DNA of 64,000 nucleotides from Stenotrophobium rhamnosiphilum (GTDB lineage Bacteria; Pseudomonadota; Gammaproteobacteria; Nevskiales; Nevskiaceae). A program made the position numbers and the translations under genes. The notes under the pieces were generated by a model. The model was not told the DNA's origin. It did not search any database and saw nothing but the letters and a program-made list of their open reading frames with translations. The stretch lies in assembly GCF_003052265.1 (NCBI RefSeq), contig NZ_QANS01000006.1:66758-130757 (forward strand). The letters are read 5' to 3'. Of this stretch, positions 9,084 through 18,131 are shown piece by piece (position 1 is the stretch's first letter; every line of letters begins with the position of its first letter).

Positions 9084-9213
9084 GTAGGGTGGGTAAACGA
9101 GGGCACGGATGCCCTCGGTAGAGCAATGCAGGAGCAATTGCCGAGCGCAGCGAAACCCACCGCTGGCTCACGTTAAAGAGATGGTGGGTTTCGCTGCGCT
9201 CTACCCACCCTAC
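9084..9213. repeat. REP-like inverted repeat, interrupted copy
   Basis: Third copy of the GTAGGGTGGGTA family. The left arm is split by about 45 bp (GAGGGCACGGATGCCCTC, itself a hairpin, and flanking bases) before GAGCGCAGCGAAACCCACC resumes. The right arm ends CTCTACCCACCCTAC. Confidence 0.8.
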
Positions 9214-9242
9214 AAAAGAGTGAGTCGGGGCACGCGCGCGCC

Positions 9243-9812
9243 TTACGGCAATTCAACCCGCTTCAAGTCCGCCAACAACACCGGCAAATCCGCTCGAAAT
9301 TCTTCAGCCACCGCTTCCCACCCTTTCGCCGCATCAATCAAGGGCAAGGGATCACGCATGCGATTCGCGGTGCGACTAATCGCATACTCAATGCCCGCAG
9401 GCCCGGCGTAAGAGATCAGCAACTTCGAAAACCCCTGCGCTTCAATCGCGCGGCCACCGGCGTGGAGGAACCACGGCGCGGCTTGTTCGATATCGATTGA
9501 TGCTCGCAGACAGAAATCTGGCAGCGCTTCATCGCTAAATTTTTTCCAATCATTCGCCAGAATGTGATCGCAAACTAAATCCATCACGATACCTGCATAG
9601 CGCCGTCGCCCCTGTCCGAAGCGCACGCGCGCCGCAACGCTGAGTGGATGACGATCAGTTGTCGCATCGACCATGCGGTGCAGTCGAATGCCATGCGCGA
9701 TGTCATCGGGATACGCCGACAAATCTGCGCCACGCGCGATATCGCCAAGGATTGCGCCGGCGAATGAAGTCTTCGTTTGTTCTGCCAGCCACAGATGCGC
9801 GAGAAAATTCAC
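9243..9812 (-). CDS. acpH: ACP phosphodiesterase (AcpH-like)
   Basis: A 189-residue protein with the AcpH pattern: MNFLAHLWLA at the N-terminus, GAILGDIARGADLSAYP, and GIRLHRMVDATTDRHPLSVAA. AcpH is an HD-type metal hydrolase that removes 4'-phosphopantetheine from holo-acyl carrier protein in the cytoplasm. The conserved His/Asp residues (GIRLHR, VCDHILANDW) are present. Its ATG overlaps the stop of the preceding enoyl-CoA hydratase gene by 4 bp, so the two form an operon. Confidence 0.85.
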   Translation of the reverse strand: MNFLAHLWLAEQTKTSFAGAILGDIARGADLSAYPDDIAHGIRLHRMVDATTDRHPLSVAARVRFGQGRRRYAGIVMDLVCDHILANDWKKFSDEALPDFCLRASIDIEQAAPWFLHAGGRAIEAQGFSKLLISYAGPAGIEYAISRTANRMRDPLPLIDAAKGWEAVAEEFRADLPVLLADLKRVELP

Positions 9813-10825
9813 GCGGTGACTTCGTCCACCAAATTCCAGGCCAGCGCTTTTTGCGCGTCGATGCGCTTTCCCGAGAGCATCAACCAGCCTGCACGTTGTC
9901 GACCAATGCGTCGCGCAATGCTCACCGTGCCACCCGCGCCAGGGATCAAGCCAAACTTCAATTCTGGCAACTGAAAATAAGCATCTTCACTAGCAACCAT
10001 GCGGCTCGCAAATGCAGGGAACTCAATGCCAGAGCCGATGCACGCGCCATGCACATTGACCGTCACGCGTGCAGCACATTGCGAGAGCAAGCGCCCCGGT
10101 AATGCGAGGCTACGTACGACATGCGCCGACGCCGGATCTGGCGCGCTGCCAAATTCCGTGAGATCGCCGCCGGTCGAAAAACATTTGCCACGACCGCTGA
10201 TCTGTACGCTCTCAATGCTGTCATCCGCCAGCACCAATTGCAGCGATTCAATCAATGCATCACGCATCTCAACCGTCATGCCATTTCGATTGGAAGCGCG
10301 ATTGAGTTCCAGCATCAGCGCATCACCCTCGCGCGACACGATCACAGGATCACCACTATCGCTATGCACCGCAGGCGCGGCAGCGCGATTCGCGTCCAAC
10401 CATTTTTTAAATTCTGGCCCAGCCTGTAGCGTTGAATACGCCAAGGACTCGGCAACCAAAGCATCCGTCAGCGGCAAGCGCGCATTGAGGCGCAGCAGTT
10501 GCACCAACACCGTCGCCGCAATCGGGCTCTGTCGAATATTCGTAATTAAAGGTGCGGCCTCAGCCACATTGGCAACGCGCGCATCGCAAGCGCGGATCAC
10601 GGCCCATTCATCGCCATCAGCCGCAATGCCAATCACCGGGCAAGCGCGTTCTTCTATCCATGCAATCAATTGCAGCGACTGCATCTCATCAATTGATCCA
10701 CTCGTATCCAACAAAATGAAAGGCTGTGTCGAGAACGGTGAACTCTGGGCGGCATCTCCCGCAGCTGCGCGTCCCAGCGCATCGGACAAAGTCAAAATCT
10801 CAAAGTTGGTTGTGGTATCGGTCAT
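9809..10825 (-). CDS. Enoyl-CoA hydratase/isomerase family protein
   Basis: About 338 residues, longer than the usual 260, because roughly 110 residues precede the crotonase core. The core begins near DPVIVSREGDALMLELNRASNRN. Oxyanion-hole segments are GRGKCFSTGGDLTEFG and VNVHGACIGSGIEF; LPELKFGLIPGAGGTVSIARRIG carries the usual acidic residue. The extra N-terminal region (FILLDTSGSIDEMQSLQLIAW) resembles a degenerate second crotonase unit. I start at the ATG at 10825 with GGGTGA about 10 nt upstream; ATGs at 10843 and 10951 are alternatives. Substrate unknown. Confidence 0.75.
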   Translation of the reverse strand: MTDTTTNFEILTLSDALGRAAAGDAAQSSPFSTQPFILLDTSGSIDEMQSLQLIAWIEERACPVIGIAADGDEWAVIRACDARVANVAEAAPLITNIRQSPIAATVLVQLLRLNARLPLTDALVAESLAYSTLQAGPEFKKWLDANRAAAPAVHSDSGDPVIVSREGDALMLELNRASNRNGMTVEMRDALIESLQLVLADDSIESVQISGRGKCFSTGGDLTEFGSAPDPASAHVVRSLALPGRLLSQCAARVTVNVHGACIGSGIEFPAFASRMVASEDAYFQLPELKFGLIPGAGGTVSIARRIGRQRAGWLMLSGKRIDAQKALAWNLVDEVTA

Positions 10826-10920
10826 ATCAGTCTGATCACCCATGACATCGGGCTGATGCTTATGGCATTGCTGAGAGGATACACAAAGCATCGCCAAACC
10901 TGCAGGGCTGATGCCTAACA

Positions 10921-10948
10921 AAAACAGAGTGGGCCTTTTGGGCCCACT
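10921..10948 (-). terminator. Terminator of the BON-domain gene
   Basis: An 8-bp stem (AGTGGGCC/GGCCCACT) with a 5-nt loop, followed on the minus strand by TGTTTTTGTT. It lies 15 bp beyond the stop of the BON gene. Confidence 0.85.
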
Positions 10949-10963
10949 CAAGCAGCTACAGAA

Positions 10964-11281
10964 CTACTTAGGTTTGTGGATCAAGTCATTCCTAACGTTC
11001 TGCACGCCTCCAATAGCCGCCGTTACTTGGCCTGCCTTTGCGATTTGCCATTGCGAATCGACAAAGCCAGAAAGTTGCACGGTGCCATTAAAAGTCTTTA
11101 CTTCAATCGCCATTGAGTTGACGTCCTTTTCAGCAAGCAAGGCCGCTTTCACTTTGGTCGTGATCGCTGCATCGTCAACCACTTCACCAGCGGTGTGTGG
11201 ATGGCCGTTGCTAGCGCAGCCACCAACAAAGAAGGCGCTACTTGCAAGCATTACCGCGATGGAAATTGTTTTTAGGTTCAT
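10964..11281 (-). CDS. BON domain-containing lipoprotein
   Basis: A 105-residue lipoprotein. The signal MNLKTISIAVMLASSAFFVGGC ends in a lipobox (VGGC). The rest is a single BON domain: DDAAITTKVKAALLAEKDVNSMAIEVKTFNGTVQLSGFVDS, then the conserved GGVQNVRNDL. BON domains bind phospholipids and help envelope integrity under stress (OsmY/DolP-like). GAGG lies 7 nt before the ATG, and a terminator follows directly, so this is a single-gene transcript. Confidence 0.9.
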   Translation of the reverse strand: MNLKTISIAVMLASSAFFVGGCASNGHPHTAGEVVDDAAITTKVKAALLAEKDVNSMAIEVKTFNGTVQLSGFVDSQWQIAKAGQVTAAIGGVQNVRNDLIHKPK

Positions 11282-11497
11282 AAACAGTCCTCAGAAGCGT
11301 TCGTCATGCAGGTTTGCACAAACGAATCCTGCCCAAGGCCGATCTTCCGGTCTGTTCGCTACAGCACTTTCGCGCTTTCATCACGACGCCAGAATTTCTC
11401 TCACTCAACCTTAAGTGCGACAACGCACAGAGTCGCGCAGACGTCGACGTGCATAGTTTCCCGACCCGTGTCCCGTCGAAAATTTTGAGAACAAACG

Positions 11498-13021
11498 ATG
11501 CGAAACATCCACGCAAACCAACGGACGGTCTGCGGCATCTTCTTTACGCTGGCAGTTCTGGCATCCACTGCAAGCTTTGCGGAAGAAGATCCTAAGCTCG
11601 ACAGCCCCGCCCAACAAAAAGCGCCGACCGCGTTTGCGGCTGATAAGCCGAAACCTGTTTTTGGATGGGGCACAGGCGAGGGCAAAAGTTATCTCGTGCC
11701 TGCACTGAATATCGTCGTCGAAGAATTTTTGCTGAATCAATACGACCGACACTTTCTTGATAGCGAGGTTTACGGCAGCAACTTTTCTACTGCCAAACAC
11801 AACCTCACGCATCAGTGGGTGGTGGACTCCGATAAGTTCAAGATCAACCAGTTCCTTCACCCCTATCAAGGCGCCATCTATCAAAACCTGGCGCGCTCTG
11901 CGGGACTCGATTTCTGGCCATCGATGGGCTACTCGTTTCTTGGTAGCGCGCTGTGGGAGATCGCTGGCGAAACCGATCCCGCATCAATTAACGATCAGTT
12001 CACCACCGGCATCGGGGGCGCATTTTTAGGCGAGCCTTTGTTCCGCATGTCGAGCTTGTTGTTAGAGGCTGGCAAAGAGCCGGGCTTTTGGCGTGAGGTA
12101 GGCGCGGCGTTTATTTCTCCTGGCAACGGATTCACCCGCTATGCCTACGGCGATCGTTTCGACGGCGTGTTTCGCAGCAACAATCCAGCGGTTTATACGC
12201 GCATACAACTTGGTGCAACGCTGAATCAGAACGTGCACTCCAATGTAAATCTCAACACCATTCCCGGTGGCGACGCGATTGCGCAAACCTACGACAAGAA
12301 CGAAGCCTCCGCCGACTTCACGATGGCCTACGGTTTGCCCGGCAAACCGGGCTATACCTACAACCGGCCGTTCGATTATTTTCACTTTCAGTTCACTGCG
12401 TCCAACAACAACGCTTTTGAAAACATCATCAGCCGCGGTCTGCTTTACGGCGCGCCTTATTCAGTCGGCGATAACTATCGCGGCGTCTGGGGTTTGTATG
12501 GCACTTACGATTACATCTCGCCACAACTCTTTCGCGTCTCCACAACCGGCGCAGGCGTAGGCACCACCGGGCAGTGGTGGATTTCAAAAGTGGTCGCTGT
12601 TCAGGGCACCGCTTTAGCGAGCGTCGGTTACGGCTCGTCAGGCGTCATTCGTGGCACAGGCGATCGCGATTATCACAACGGCATCACGCCGCAAGGTTTG
12701 GTCGCGTCACGTTTCATCTTCAGCGACCGCGCATCACTCGACCTCGAATTTCGCGACTACTACGTCAGCAAGCTCGCCGCTGGCAGCACTGGGGGTTCAG
12801 AAAACATCAAGCGTGGCGACGTTGCACTCACCGTGCGCGTCTACAACCTGCACGGCATCACCTTCAAATATGCGTGGACACAGCGTGACGCGAAATTTTC
12901 CGAACTCGCGCCCGACACGCATCAACGCGTAGGCGCCTTCAGCATCGCTTACAGCTATCTCGGTCAAACGCGCTTCGGCGCTGTCGACTGGCGCCCGCCA
13001 AGTGCTGGCGGCCCGCAATAG
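11498..13021 (+). CDS. DUF3943 domain-containing outer-membrane protein
   Basis: A 507-residue exported protein. A signal peptide ends near residue 28 (TLAVLASTASFA). The DUF3943-type core is seen in SYLVPALNIVVEEFLLNQYDR, FLHPYQGAIYQNLARSAGLDF and GYSFLGSALWEIAGE. The C-terminal half has alternating beta-strand patterning ending in YSYLGQTRFGAVDWRP, suggesting an outer-membrane barrel. Function is unknown. It is followed 58 bp later by a PAP2 phosphatase gene, and the two may work together on envelope lipids. Confidence 0.8.
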   Translation: MRNIHANQRTVCGIFFTLAVLASTASFAEEDPKLDSPAQQKAPTAFAADKPKPVFGWGTGEGKSYLVPALNIVVEEFLLNQYDRHFLDSEVYGSNFSTAKHNLTHQWVVDSDKFKINQFLHPYQGAIYQNLARSAGLDFWPSMGYSFLGSALWEIAGETDPASINDQFTTGIGGAFLGEPLFRMSSLLLEAGKEPGFWREVGAAFISPGNGFTRYAYGDRFDGVFRSNNPAVYTRIQLGATLNQNVHSNVNLNTIPGGDAIAQTYDKNEASADFTMAYGLPGKPGYTYNRPFDYFHFQFTASNNNAFENIISRGLLYGAPYSVGDNYRGVWGLYGTYDYISPQLFRVSTTGAGVGTTGQWWISKVVAVQGTALASVGYGSSGVIRGTGDRDYHNGITPQGLVASRFIFSDRASLDLEFRDYYVSKLAAGSTGGSENIKRGDVALTVRVYNLHGITFKYAWTQRDAKFSELAPDTHQRVGAFSIAYSYLGQTRFGAVDWRPPSAGGPQ

Positions 13022-13079
13022 TCTTTAGAAATTAACCATTGATATGCGTCATTCACTTTCAACGACAACAGGTCTTCAC

Positions 13080-13622
13080 ATGCGTAAAACTAAATTTTTA
13101 GCCCCATTACTTTTGGCATGCGGCCTGTTCTCTAACAACGCCAGCGCCAACAGCGGCTCAGAATTATCAAGTGACGTCATCACCGGCGTCGTTCCTATCG
13201 GCGCGTTTGCATACGCCTATTTCACCGACGATGAAGAAGGCCAGAAACAATGGCTACGCAACACGCTCGCAAACCAATTGATCATCACCAGCGCCAGAGT
13301 CGCGTTTAATCCAAGTCTCGGAAAGCGGCCCAATGGCGGCAAATATGGCTTCCCATCCGGCCACGTTGGCTTCGTCACATCCGGTGCTTCGTTTTTACAA
13401 GAACGATACGGCTGGAAACTCGGCGTGCCCGCATACATGCTCTCAGCCTATGTCGCCGCCCAACGCGTCAGAGATGATCACCACCACTGGCGCGATGTGA
13501 TTGCCTCTGGCGTTTTATCTTTTGGCATCGCCAAACTGTTTGTTACACCGCAGGGCGCTACTTACGTTGCGCCAGCGATTGGGCCGGACTTTATTGGGAT
13601 GAGGTGGGAGAGGTCGTTTTAA
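13080..13622 (+). CDS. PAP2-family phosphatase
   Basis: About 180 residues. I start at ATG 13080 (MRKTKFLAPLLLACGLF, a signal peptide ending near SASA), with AGG 7 nt upstream; an ATG at 13044 adds 12 residues. The phosphatase signature is complete: KRPNGGKYGFPSGHVG, then RVRDDHHHWRDVI, which carry the conserved Lys/Arg, the PSGH histidine and the second RxxxxxHxxxD site. It probably removes phosphate from a lipid or lipid-linked carrier in the periplasm. Its partner is likely the upstream DUF3943 protein. Confidence 0.87.
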   Translation: MRKTKFLAPLLLACGLFSNNASANSGSELSSDVITGVVPIGAFAYAYFTDDEEGQKQWLRNTLANQLIITSARVAFNPSLGKRPNGGKYGFPSGHVGFVTSGASFLQERYGWKLGVPAYMLSAYVAAQRVRDDHHHWRDVIASGVLSFGIAKLFVTPQGATYVAPAIGPDFIGMRWERSF

Positions 13623-13665
13623 ATTTAACGGAACCAGCTTCTTTTAAAAATGCACTTAGAGGCAT

Positions 13666-15129
13666 TCAGCCAAGACGCTCCCACAGCTTGAATACAATCT
13701 CATCGGTAATGCGGTTCTTTTCAGCCTGGGCACCTGCCCCTTGGGCGTATGGGATCCCAATAGTGTCTCTCGATATTCCTACAAAGGCCGTATCGTCAAG
13801 AAAAATAGGAATGACTTCACGGTCGACAACACGAGGCGCAAAACACTCTCGCTCGAATGTTGGCCAAATTTTTTCGCGGTAATGTTTATCTAAGAGGCAA
13901 ATAACTAAGCGGGAGTCACGACCAAATATTTTTTCAAACTGAGCTGACCAAGCGCCCCCTAAAAAATTTACTTCGAAATGTTCATCGAAGAAAACATGAG
14001 TGTCGAGACTTTTAAGCTGCTCCGCTATCTCTCTAGCTAAATCTCGGTTCTCGCCTGCAAACGAAATAGCAAAGTCATATTCGACATCACGACTTACGTT
14101 TTTAAATCCACAATCCTGTCGCAACTTTCCCCAATGTAGATGCTTTAAGAAGTAGAAAAGCGCAGGATCTTCAACCGCAAAATTCTTGGTCTCCGAGTTG
14201 TAATAGAAATGCCGCCCACAAGTTGGCTTATCCCGCAAAAGAATTGGCAAGCGACTTTCTTTAATGTTGTTAATGCTTCCGCGAACATCTTCGTTAGCAT
14301 TTGCAAGCTCATTCAGATCAACAATCGAACTTTCTTGTCCACCGATTTTTTGCAGAAGTTTAAAGTAAGGGTCGTTGTTTGGGCGGAACCTCACGCCTCG
14401 ACAGAATTCCTTTACTGCCGGATAAAAAGCAGATGTCAGTTTCTCTACAACCCTACCTCGCAGAGTTACGAGGTCATATTCCAAATTCTTAGGCGCGTCC
14501 TGAGTTTCCAAAACATCATTCAACATACAAATCGTTTGGCATAGTTGCTGAGTTAGCCAATAGTCGCCTTTTGATTCATCAAAAATAGGCTCCCAATTCT
14601 CTATCTGCACGTTGAGCTTCTGACAACCCTCTCGAATTAAACGCTCTATGTCAGCTCGCGATCCAGCCTGAATTCTATGCACTCCCGTTCGCTTGGCTAC
14701 ATCTGGAACCAATTGAATCAACGCAGCTCCGACTTGATTAATTCCTATCAGAATTAACTTAGTCTTAGCGTCTGCTCCGGCTTCAGCTGAAAACTTAGCT
14801 ATATTGGCAAGCGCTTCTTGAGTTTCGCTAGCTAGACGATGGAAGTCATCAACAACAAAACGACCTTGTAATTTATTTGCCGCAACTGCCTCTATCTTGT
14901 GAACATCTGTCGGAGAACGAGCAGTGAGATATTCCGCTCCCGCTCCGCCAAGCTGCTCTAGAATTTTCCTGACGCAGCTTGTTTTTCCAGTTCCGGACTG
15001 CCCCTCTACAACAACAGGCTTGCCGGGATGCCGGATATCAAGAAGTATTTCATTGAAGTTGGGCGGCTTTACAAAAGTAAACTGAGGAAGTCCTTCAGTG
15101 ACAAATATTTCTTCAACCAGTTGCTTCAT
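13666..15129 (-). CDS. AAA ATPase fused to a C-terminal TIR domain
   Basis: A 487-residue two-domain protein. The N-terminal ATPase has Walker A GQSGTGKTS (near residue 43), Walker B RFVVDDFHRL (near residue 91) and KLILIGINQ as a sensor-like strand. A middle helical region runs to about residue 345. The C-terminal TIR domain starts at YDFAISFAGENRDLAREIAEQL, continues VFFDEHFEVNFLGGAW and RLVICLLDKHY, and has WPTFERECF, which contains the candidate catalytic Glu of NAD-cleaving TIRs. ATPase-TIR fusions are known among anti-phage abortive-infection proteins; that role here is inferred. The gene is clearly more AT-rich than its neighbours and stands alone, so it was probably acquired. Confidence 0.85.
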   Translation of the reverse strand: MKQLVEEIFVTEGLPQFTFVKPPNFNEILLDIRHPGKPVVVEGQSGTGKTSCVRKILEQLGGAGAEYLTARSPTDVHKIEAVAANKLQGRFVVDDFHRLASETQEALANIAKFSAEAGADAKTKLILIGINQVGAALIQLVPDVAKRTGVHRIQAGSRADIERLIREGCQKLNVQIENWEPIFDESKGDYWLTQQLCQTICMLNDVLETQDAPKNLEYDLVTLRGRVVEKLTSAFYPAVKEFCRGVRFRPNNDPYFKLLQKIGGQESSIVDLNELANANEDVRGSINNIKESRLPILLRDKPTCGRHFYYNSETKNFAVEDPALFYFLKHLHWGKLRQDCGFKNVSRDVEYDFAISFAGENRDLAREIAEQLKSLDTHVFFDEHFEVNFLGGAWSAQFEKIFGRDSRLVICLLDKHYREKIWPTFERECFAPRVVDREVIPIFLDDTAFVGISRDTIGIPYAQGAGAQAEKNRITDEIVFKLWERLG

Positions 15130-15236
15130 ATGACACCCAATTTTAAGTTATCTGACATTCACATCGACCAATTCTGCCCGAATTAAAAAGACTCATCCGC
15201 TTTAATCACTTTATATATAAGAACCCACAACCGCTA

Positions 15237-16787
15237 CTAACACCCCGCCCGAATATCCTCACAACGCTGCCGCTTCCCAGAACGATCCGGATAGTCACGC
15301 GCTGAGTGATAGCGGAAGCTGAGTTTTACTGCGCCCTCTGCATTCGCATCATCAACGAGTCGTTGATCGGCATCTGCATATCCAGGCTCGCCGCTTTTCT
15401 TGAGCCAACGATCAAACCATGCGAGTGAGTAGTAGGTGACGGATGGACGTCCCCATCCACCGACGCAGGCATTGCTTGATGTATCTGGGCACCACGATGA
15501 GGCGGGGAATGTGGGGATGAGTGAGAAATCAAAATGCGTGGTGCCTTGTATGCCGATGACGTATGTCGGCACGCCTGCGGATTGCCATTCAGCAAATGCG
15601 ACTTTGTGATTTTCTACATTCGGCTGCACAAGATTTGGTGTTGGTGCAAAACCGTAGTCAGAGTTGAAACTCATCGACGGAACGCGTGGTGCGAATTTTG
15701 GCAGGCCGCCCATCGCAATCAGTTGCGTCAATGTGGTGGTGACTTCTACTGGCAATGGATAGTTGGTTGCAGGTGCGAGGCTTCCGCCGTCTGGGGTCAT
15801 CAGGCTATCGAGTGCGATGGCGACTTTCACCGGATTGCTTTTATCCATTTTGCCCGGCCACGGATCAGCGCCGGGTGCGCCGTAACCTTGCACAACAGAA
15901 ACACCAATCGCGCCGAGTGAGTGGCCTGCGATGCCGAGACGATTTAGATCAAGTCGCTGCCAGATCGGATTGTTCGGCGTGGTGACGGTGAGATAAGTGC
16001 CCGCGCAGGTGACGTTGTGCGGATATGGACGCGATGGCGTGGAGCGGAAGAAGTCGATGGCATCGACTTGCCCTTCCCAAAATACTTTGGGGCCAAGGTT
16101 GCTGCCTTGTTGCAACGTCGGCGTTTGCTGATCTGAACGACCTTGGCCGCGCGGGTCATACGTGAGCACGGCGTAACCGGAACGCACGAGTGCTTGCGCC
16201 AACCACCAGTACACCGTCTCCGGCGCTTGCACCGAGCCGTTGGTGATGACGATGTTGGGCAATTTGCCGCTGCTGTTTTTAGGGAGCCAGACTCGACCCG
16301 AGAGACGTGCGCAGTCGCGGTCATAGAAAACGACGGGCGTGACTTCTGCTTCGTTCTGATAAAACGATTTGCCGTCTGGGCCATCGAAATCCGCATAGCG
16401 AAACGGATCGCCTGCACATTGCGCGCCCCATGTTGCACATAGCGGCAGCAATGGCGTGTTGCCCGAAGGAAAGAGCAACCAACTGGGGTCGGCCAGAGCA
16501 CGCGCCGTCCATTCTTGCGTGTTGGCTAATGACTGCTCGGTGAGGCGCTGTAAAAACCCAGGCGCCAATTCTTCTGCTGGGCCTTCCAGTGTTTTGGCGT
16601 AGTTGCTGGCCTCGCAGGTGGTCCATTCCACAGACGGGAACGCTGCGTTGTCGCAAGTTCGATCAAGGTTCTGGGGCTGCGTCGGCGTTACGCCTTTTGC
16701 AGATGCGCCTGTAGGACTCGATTGGCTACACCCCGACACCATCGCCCCGCAGGCGAGGACGGCGATCGCTACATACTTAATGTTCAT
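15237..16787 (-). CDS. Alpha/beta hydrolase lipoprotein
   Basis: About 516 residues. The start is set at ATG 16787: MNIKYVAIAVLACGAMVSGC gives a signal peptide with a lipobox. Any longer frame would run into the transposon end at 16838. The hydrolase core has PNIVITNGSVQAP, YDPRGQGRSD, and the nucleophile elbow GIAGHSLGAIG near residue 285; the acid and His (GTTHFDF) follow. It is most likely a cell-envelope esterase or peptidase-like hydrolase of unknown substrate. The mobile element is inserted 50 bp upstream of its start codon and may have replaced its promoter. Confidence 0.82.
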   Translation of the reverse strand: MNIKYVAIAVLACGAMVSGCSQSSPTGASAKGVTPTQPQNLDRTCDNAAFPSVEWTTCEASNYAKTLEGPAEELAPGFLQRLTEQSLANTQEWTARALADPSWLLFPSGNTPLLPLCATWGAQCAGDPFRYADFDGPDGKSFYQNEAEVTPVVFYDRDCARLSGRVWLPKNSSGKLPNIVITNGSVQAPETVYWWLAQALVRSGYAVLTYDPRGQGRSDQQTPTLQQGSNLGPKVFWEGQVDAIDFFRSTPSRPYPHNVTCAGTYLTVTTPNNPIWQRLDLNRLGIAGHSLGAIGVSVVQGYGAPGADPWPGKMDKSNPVKVAIALDSLMTPDGGSLAPATNYPLPVEVTTTLTQLIAMGGLPKFAPRVPSMSFNSDYGFAPTPNLVQPNVENHKVAFAEWQSAGVPTYVIGIQGTTHFDFSLIPTFPASSWCPDTSSNACVGGWGRPSVTYYSLAWFDRWLKKSGEPGYADADQRLVDDANAEGAVKLSFRYHSARDYPDRSGKRQRCEDIRAGC

Positions 16788-16832
16788 GCCCGTTTTGGCC
16801 CCTGAATTTGGCCAAAGCTTACCCTGCAAAGC

Positions 16833-16837
16833 ACTGG
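16833..16837. repeat. Target site duplication, left copy (ACTGG)
   Basis: The 5-bp ACTGG directly precedes the left tip of the Tn7-like element. The same five bases follow the right tip at 56017-56021. Five-bp duplications are the rule for Tn7-type insertion. Confidence 0.88.
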
Positions 16838-16996
16838 TATTCGCGTGAATTAATGTCGTTAACTGGGCGCTAGATTTTCTCTTCACAATTCATGGCATTA
16901 CCAGATGGGGCGTGGGGCTCAAGAATGCCTAAAGTTGTTTACCGATGAGCCGAATCGCCACCGGTCGAAACGATCTACTGGATTAATGTTATTGCC
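16838..16996 (+). repeat. Left transposon end with spaced TnsB-type sites
   Basis: Site L1 at 16848-16863 (AATTAATGTCGTTAAC) differs at one position from the innermost right-end repeat. L2 at 16928-16942 (CCTAAAGTTGTTTAC) matches the core TAAAGTYGTTNAC exactly. L3 at 16982-16996 (ATTAATGTTATTGCC) is weaker. Widely spaced sites are characteristic of the left end in Tn7. The tip reads TAT where the other end reads TGT. Confidence 0.82.
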
Positions 16997-17063
16997 TAGT
17001 TTTCGGCATATAGATTTGTCACTGTTTAGGCCGCCTGAGTGATCTTCACTAACGCGACCATCC

Positions 17064-18107
17064 GTGACCCAGAAAACAGCTGCGACCTCAATCACCGCCC
17101 CACGAGATGCAGGAAAGCAGCTCGCTCTGTTCCGCCCCCTCACGATTCTTGAGTGGCTGCCCGACGAGACGCTTTATAGCCTGGTAGCCCGACTTCATTA
17201 CTTATCAGGGTTTCGCAGAGAATCGACTACAAGCAATGTCCTATTCGGCCATCCACGCGCAGGCCTAAGACACGATTTTCAGCACAGTGTTTCTGAATTT
17301 GAACGCCGAACGGATGGTTCGCTAGGGTCTGCAGAACAAATTCTTCTAAGCCACACCATACTGCCGTTTTTTCTTTGCTTCAGCGATCGCGAGTTCTCAA
17401 GCGATTTCATCAGATCCTTAGCTGACGGATATTGGGACTCTTCCACACTTGGAAGACCTTTCATCACCGGAAGTACACGCGGCTGCAATCCCTTAAAAGC
17501 ATGCCCAGCCTGTATTAAGCACGATCAAGAAACTTACGGTGTCGCATATTGGCATCGGAGCCATCAATTTCCAGGAGTGTGGTTGTGTGCTGTGCATGAC
17601 TCACTCCTTATGACGGTCCTCGCCTCAGACTCCCAATCTGCGAAGTACAAACTCAGGCTGCCCAAGATGGCTGACCTTCAGGGTTCGAGTTTTGAGACAG
17701 ATTCAATAAGCATGGCGGATGGTAGGCGGACGTTCCTCCGTATCCTGCGCGACAGCATCCACCAGGCAACAGACGACTATTCGTCGCTCCAAGTCTCCTC
17801 ATCATCTGTCGTAGCGCTCTTCGCAATCGGCGCACAGGAAAAAGGCTTAACAAATTCCAACGGCCGATTGCATATCAAAAGAATGGGCGAGTCGTACTTA
17901 GACTTCATATCTCCAATCGCAGGGTTAACCGAGTTCTCGGAGTTTCTAGGGCATGGCGACGTCACTGTGTCAGAACTGGCGCGCCTTCTAAGGGGTTCGC
18001 CCAGAAGAACTCATCCATTACGATACATTTTTATTTCGCTCTGGCTCTTCGGAGATTTCTCAACTTTCAGAGAACGACTGATCTCACGTACAACGCAACA
18101 TTTCTAG
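17064..18107 (+). CDS. tniQ: TniQ family transposition target-selection protein 1
   Basis: A 347-residue TniQ/TnsD-like protein starting at GTG 17064. The N-terminal TniQ core reads LPDETLYSLVARLHYLSGF and is followed by a zinc-finger region: ACPACIKHDQETYGVAYWHR, then FPGVWLCAVHDSLL, giving a Cx2C...CxxH set. TniQ/TnsD proteins recognise the target or bridge a targeting complex to TnsC. At this length it lacks the long C-terminal DNA-binding part of TnsD from Tn7. It is the first gene inside the left end and 24 bp upstream of a second tniQ. Confidence 0.85.
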   Translation: MTQKTAATSITAPRDAGKQLALFRPLTILEWLPDETLYSLVARLHYLSGFRRESTTSNVLFGHPRAGLRHDFQHSVSEFERRTDGSLGSAEQILLSHTILPFFLCFSDREFSSDFIRSLADGYWDSSTLGRPFITGSTRGCNPLKACPACIKHDQETYGVAYWHRSHQFPGVWLCAVHDSLLMTVLASDSQSAKYKLRLPKMADLQGSSFETDSISMADGRRTFLRILRDSIHQATDDYSSLQVSSSSVVALFAIGAQEKGLTNSNGRLHIKRMGESYLDFISPIAGLTEFSEFLGHGDVTVSELARLLRGSPRRTHPLRYIFISLWLFGDFSTFRERLISRTTQHF

Positions 18108-18131
18108 CCACTCAGAGCAACCACATAAAGC

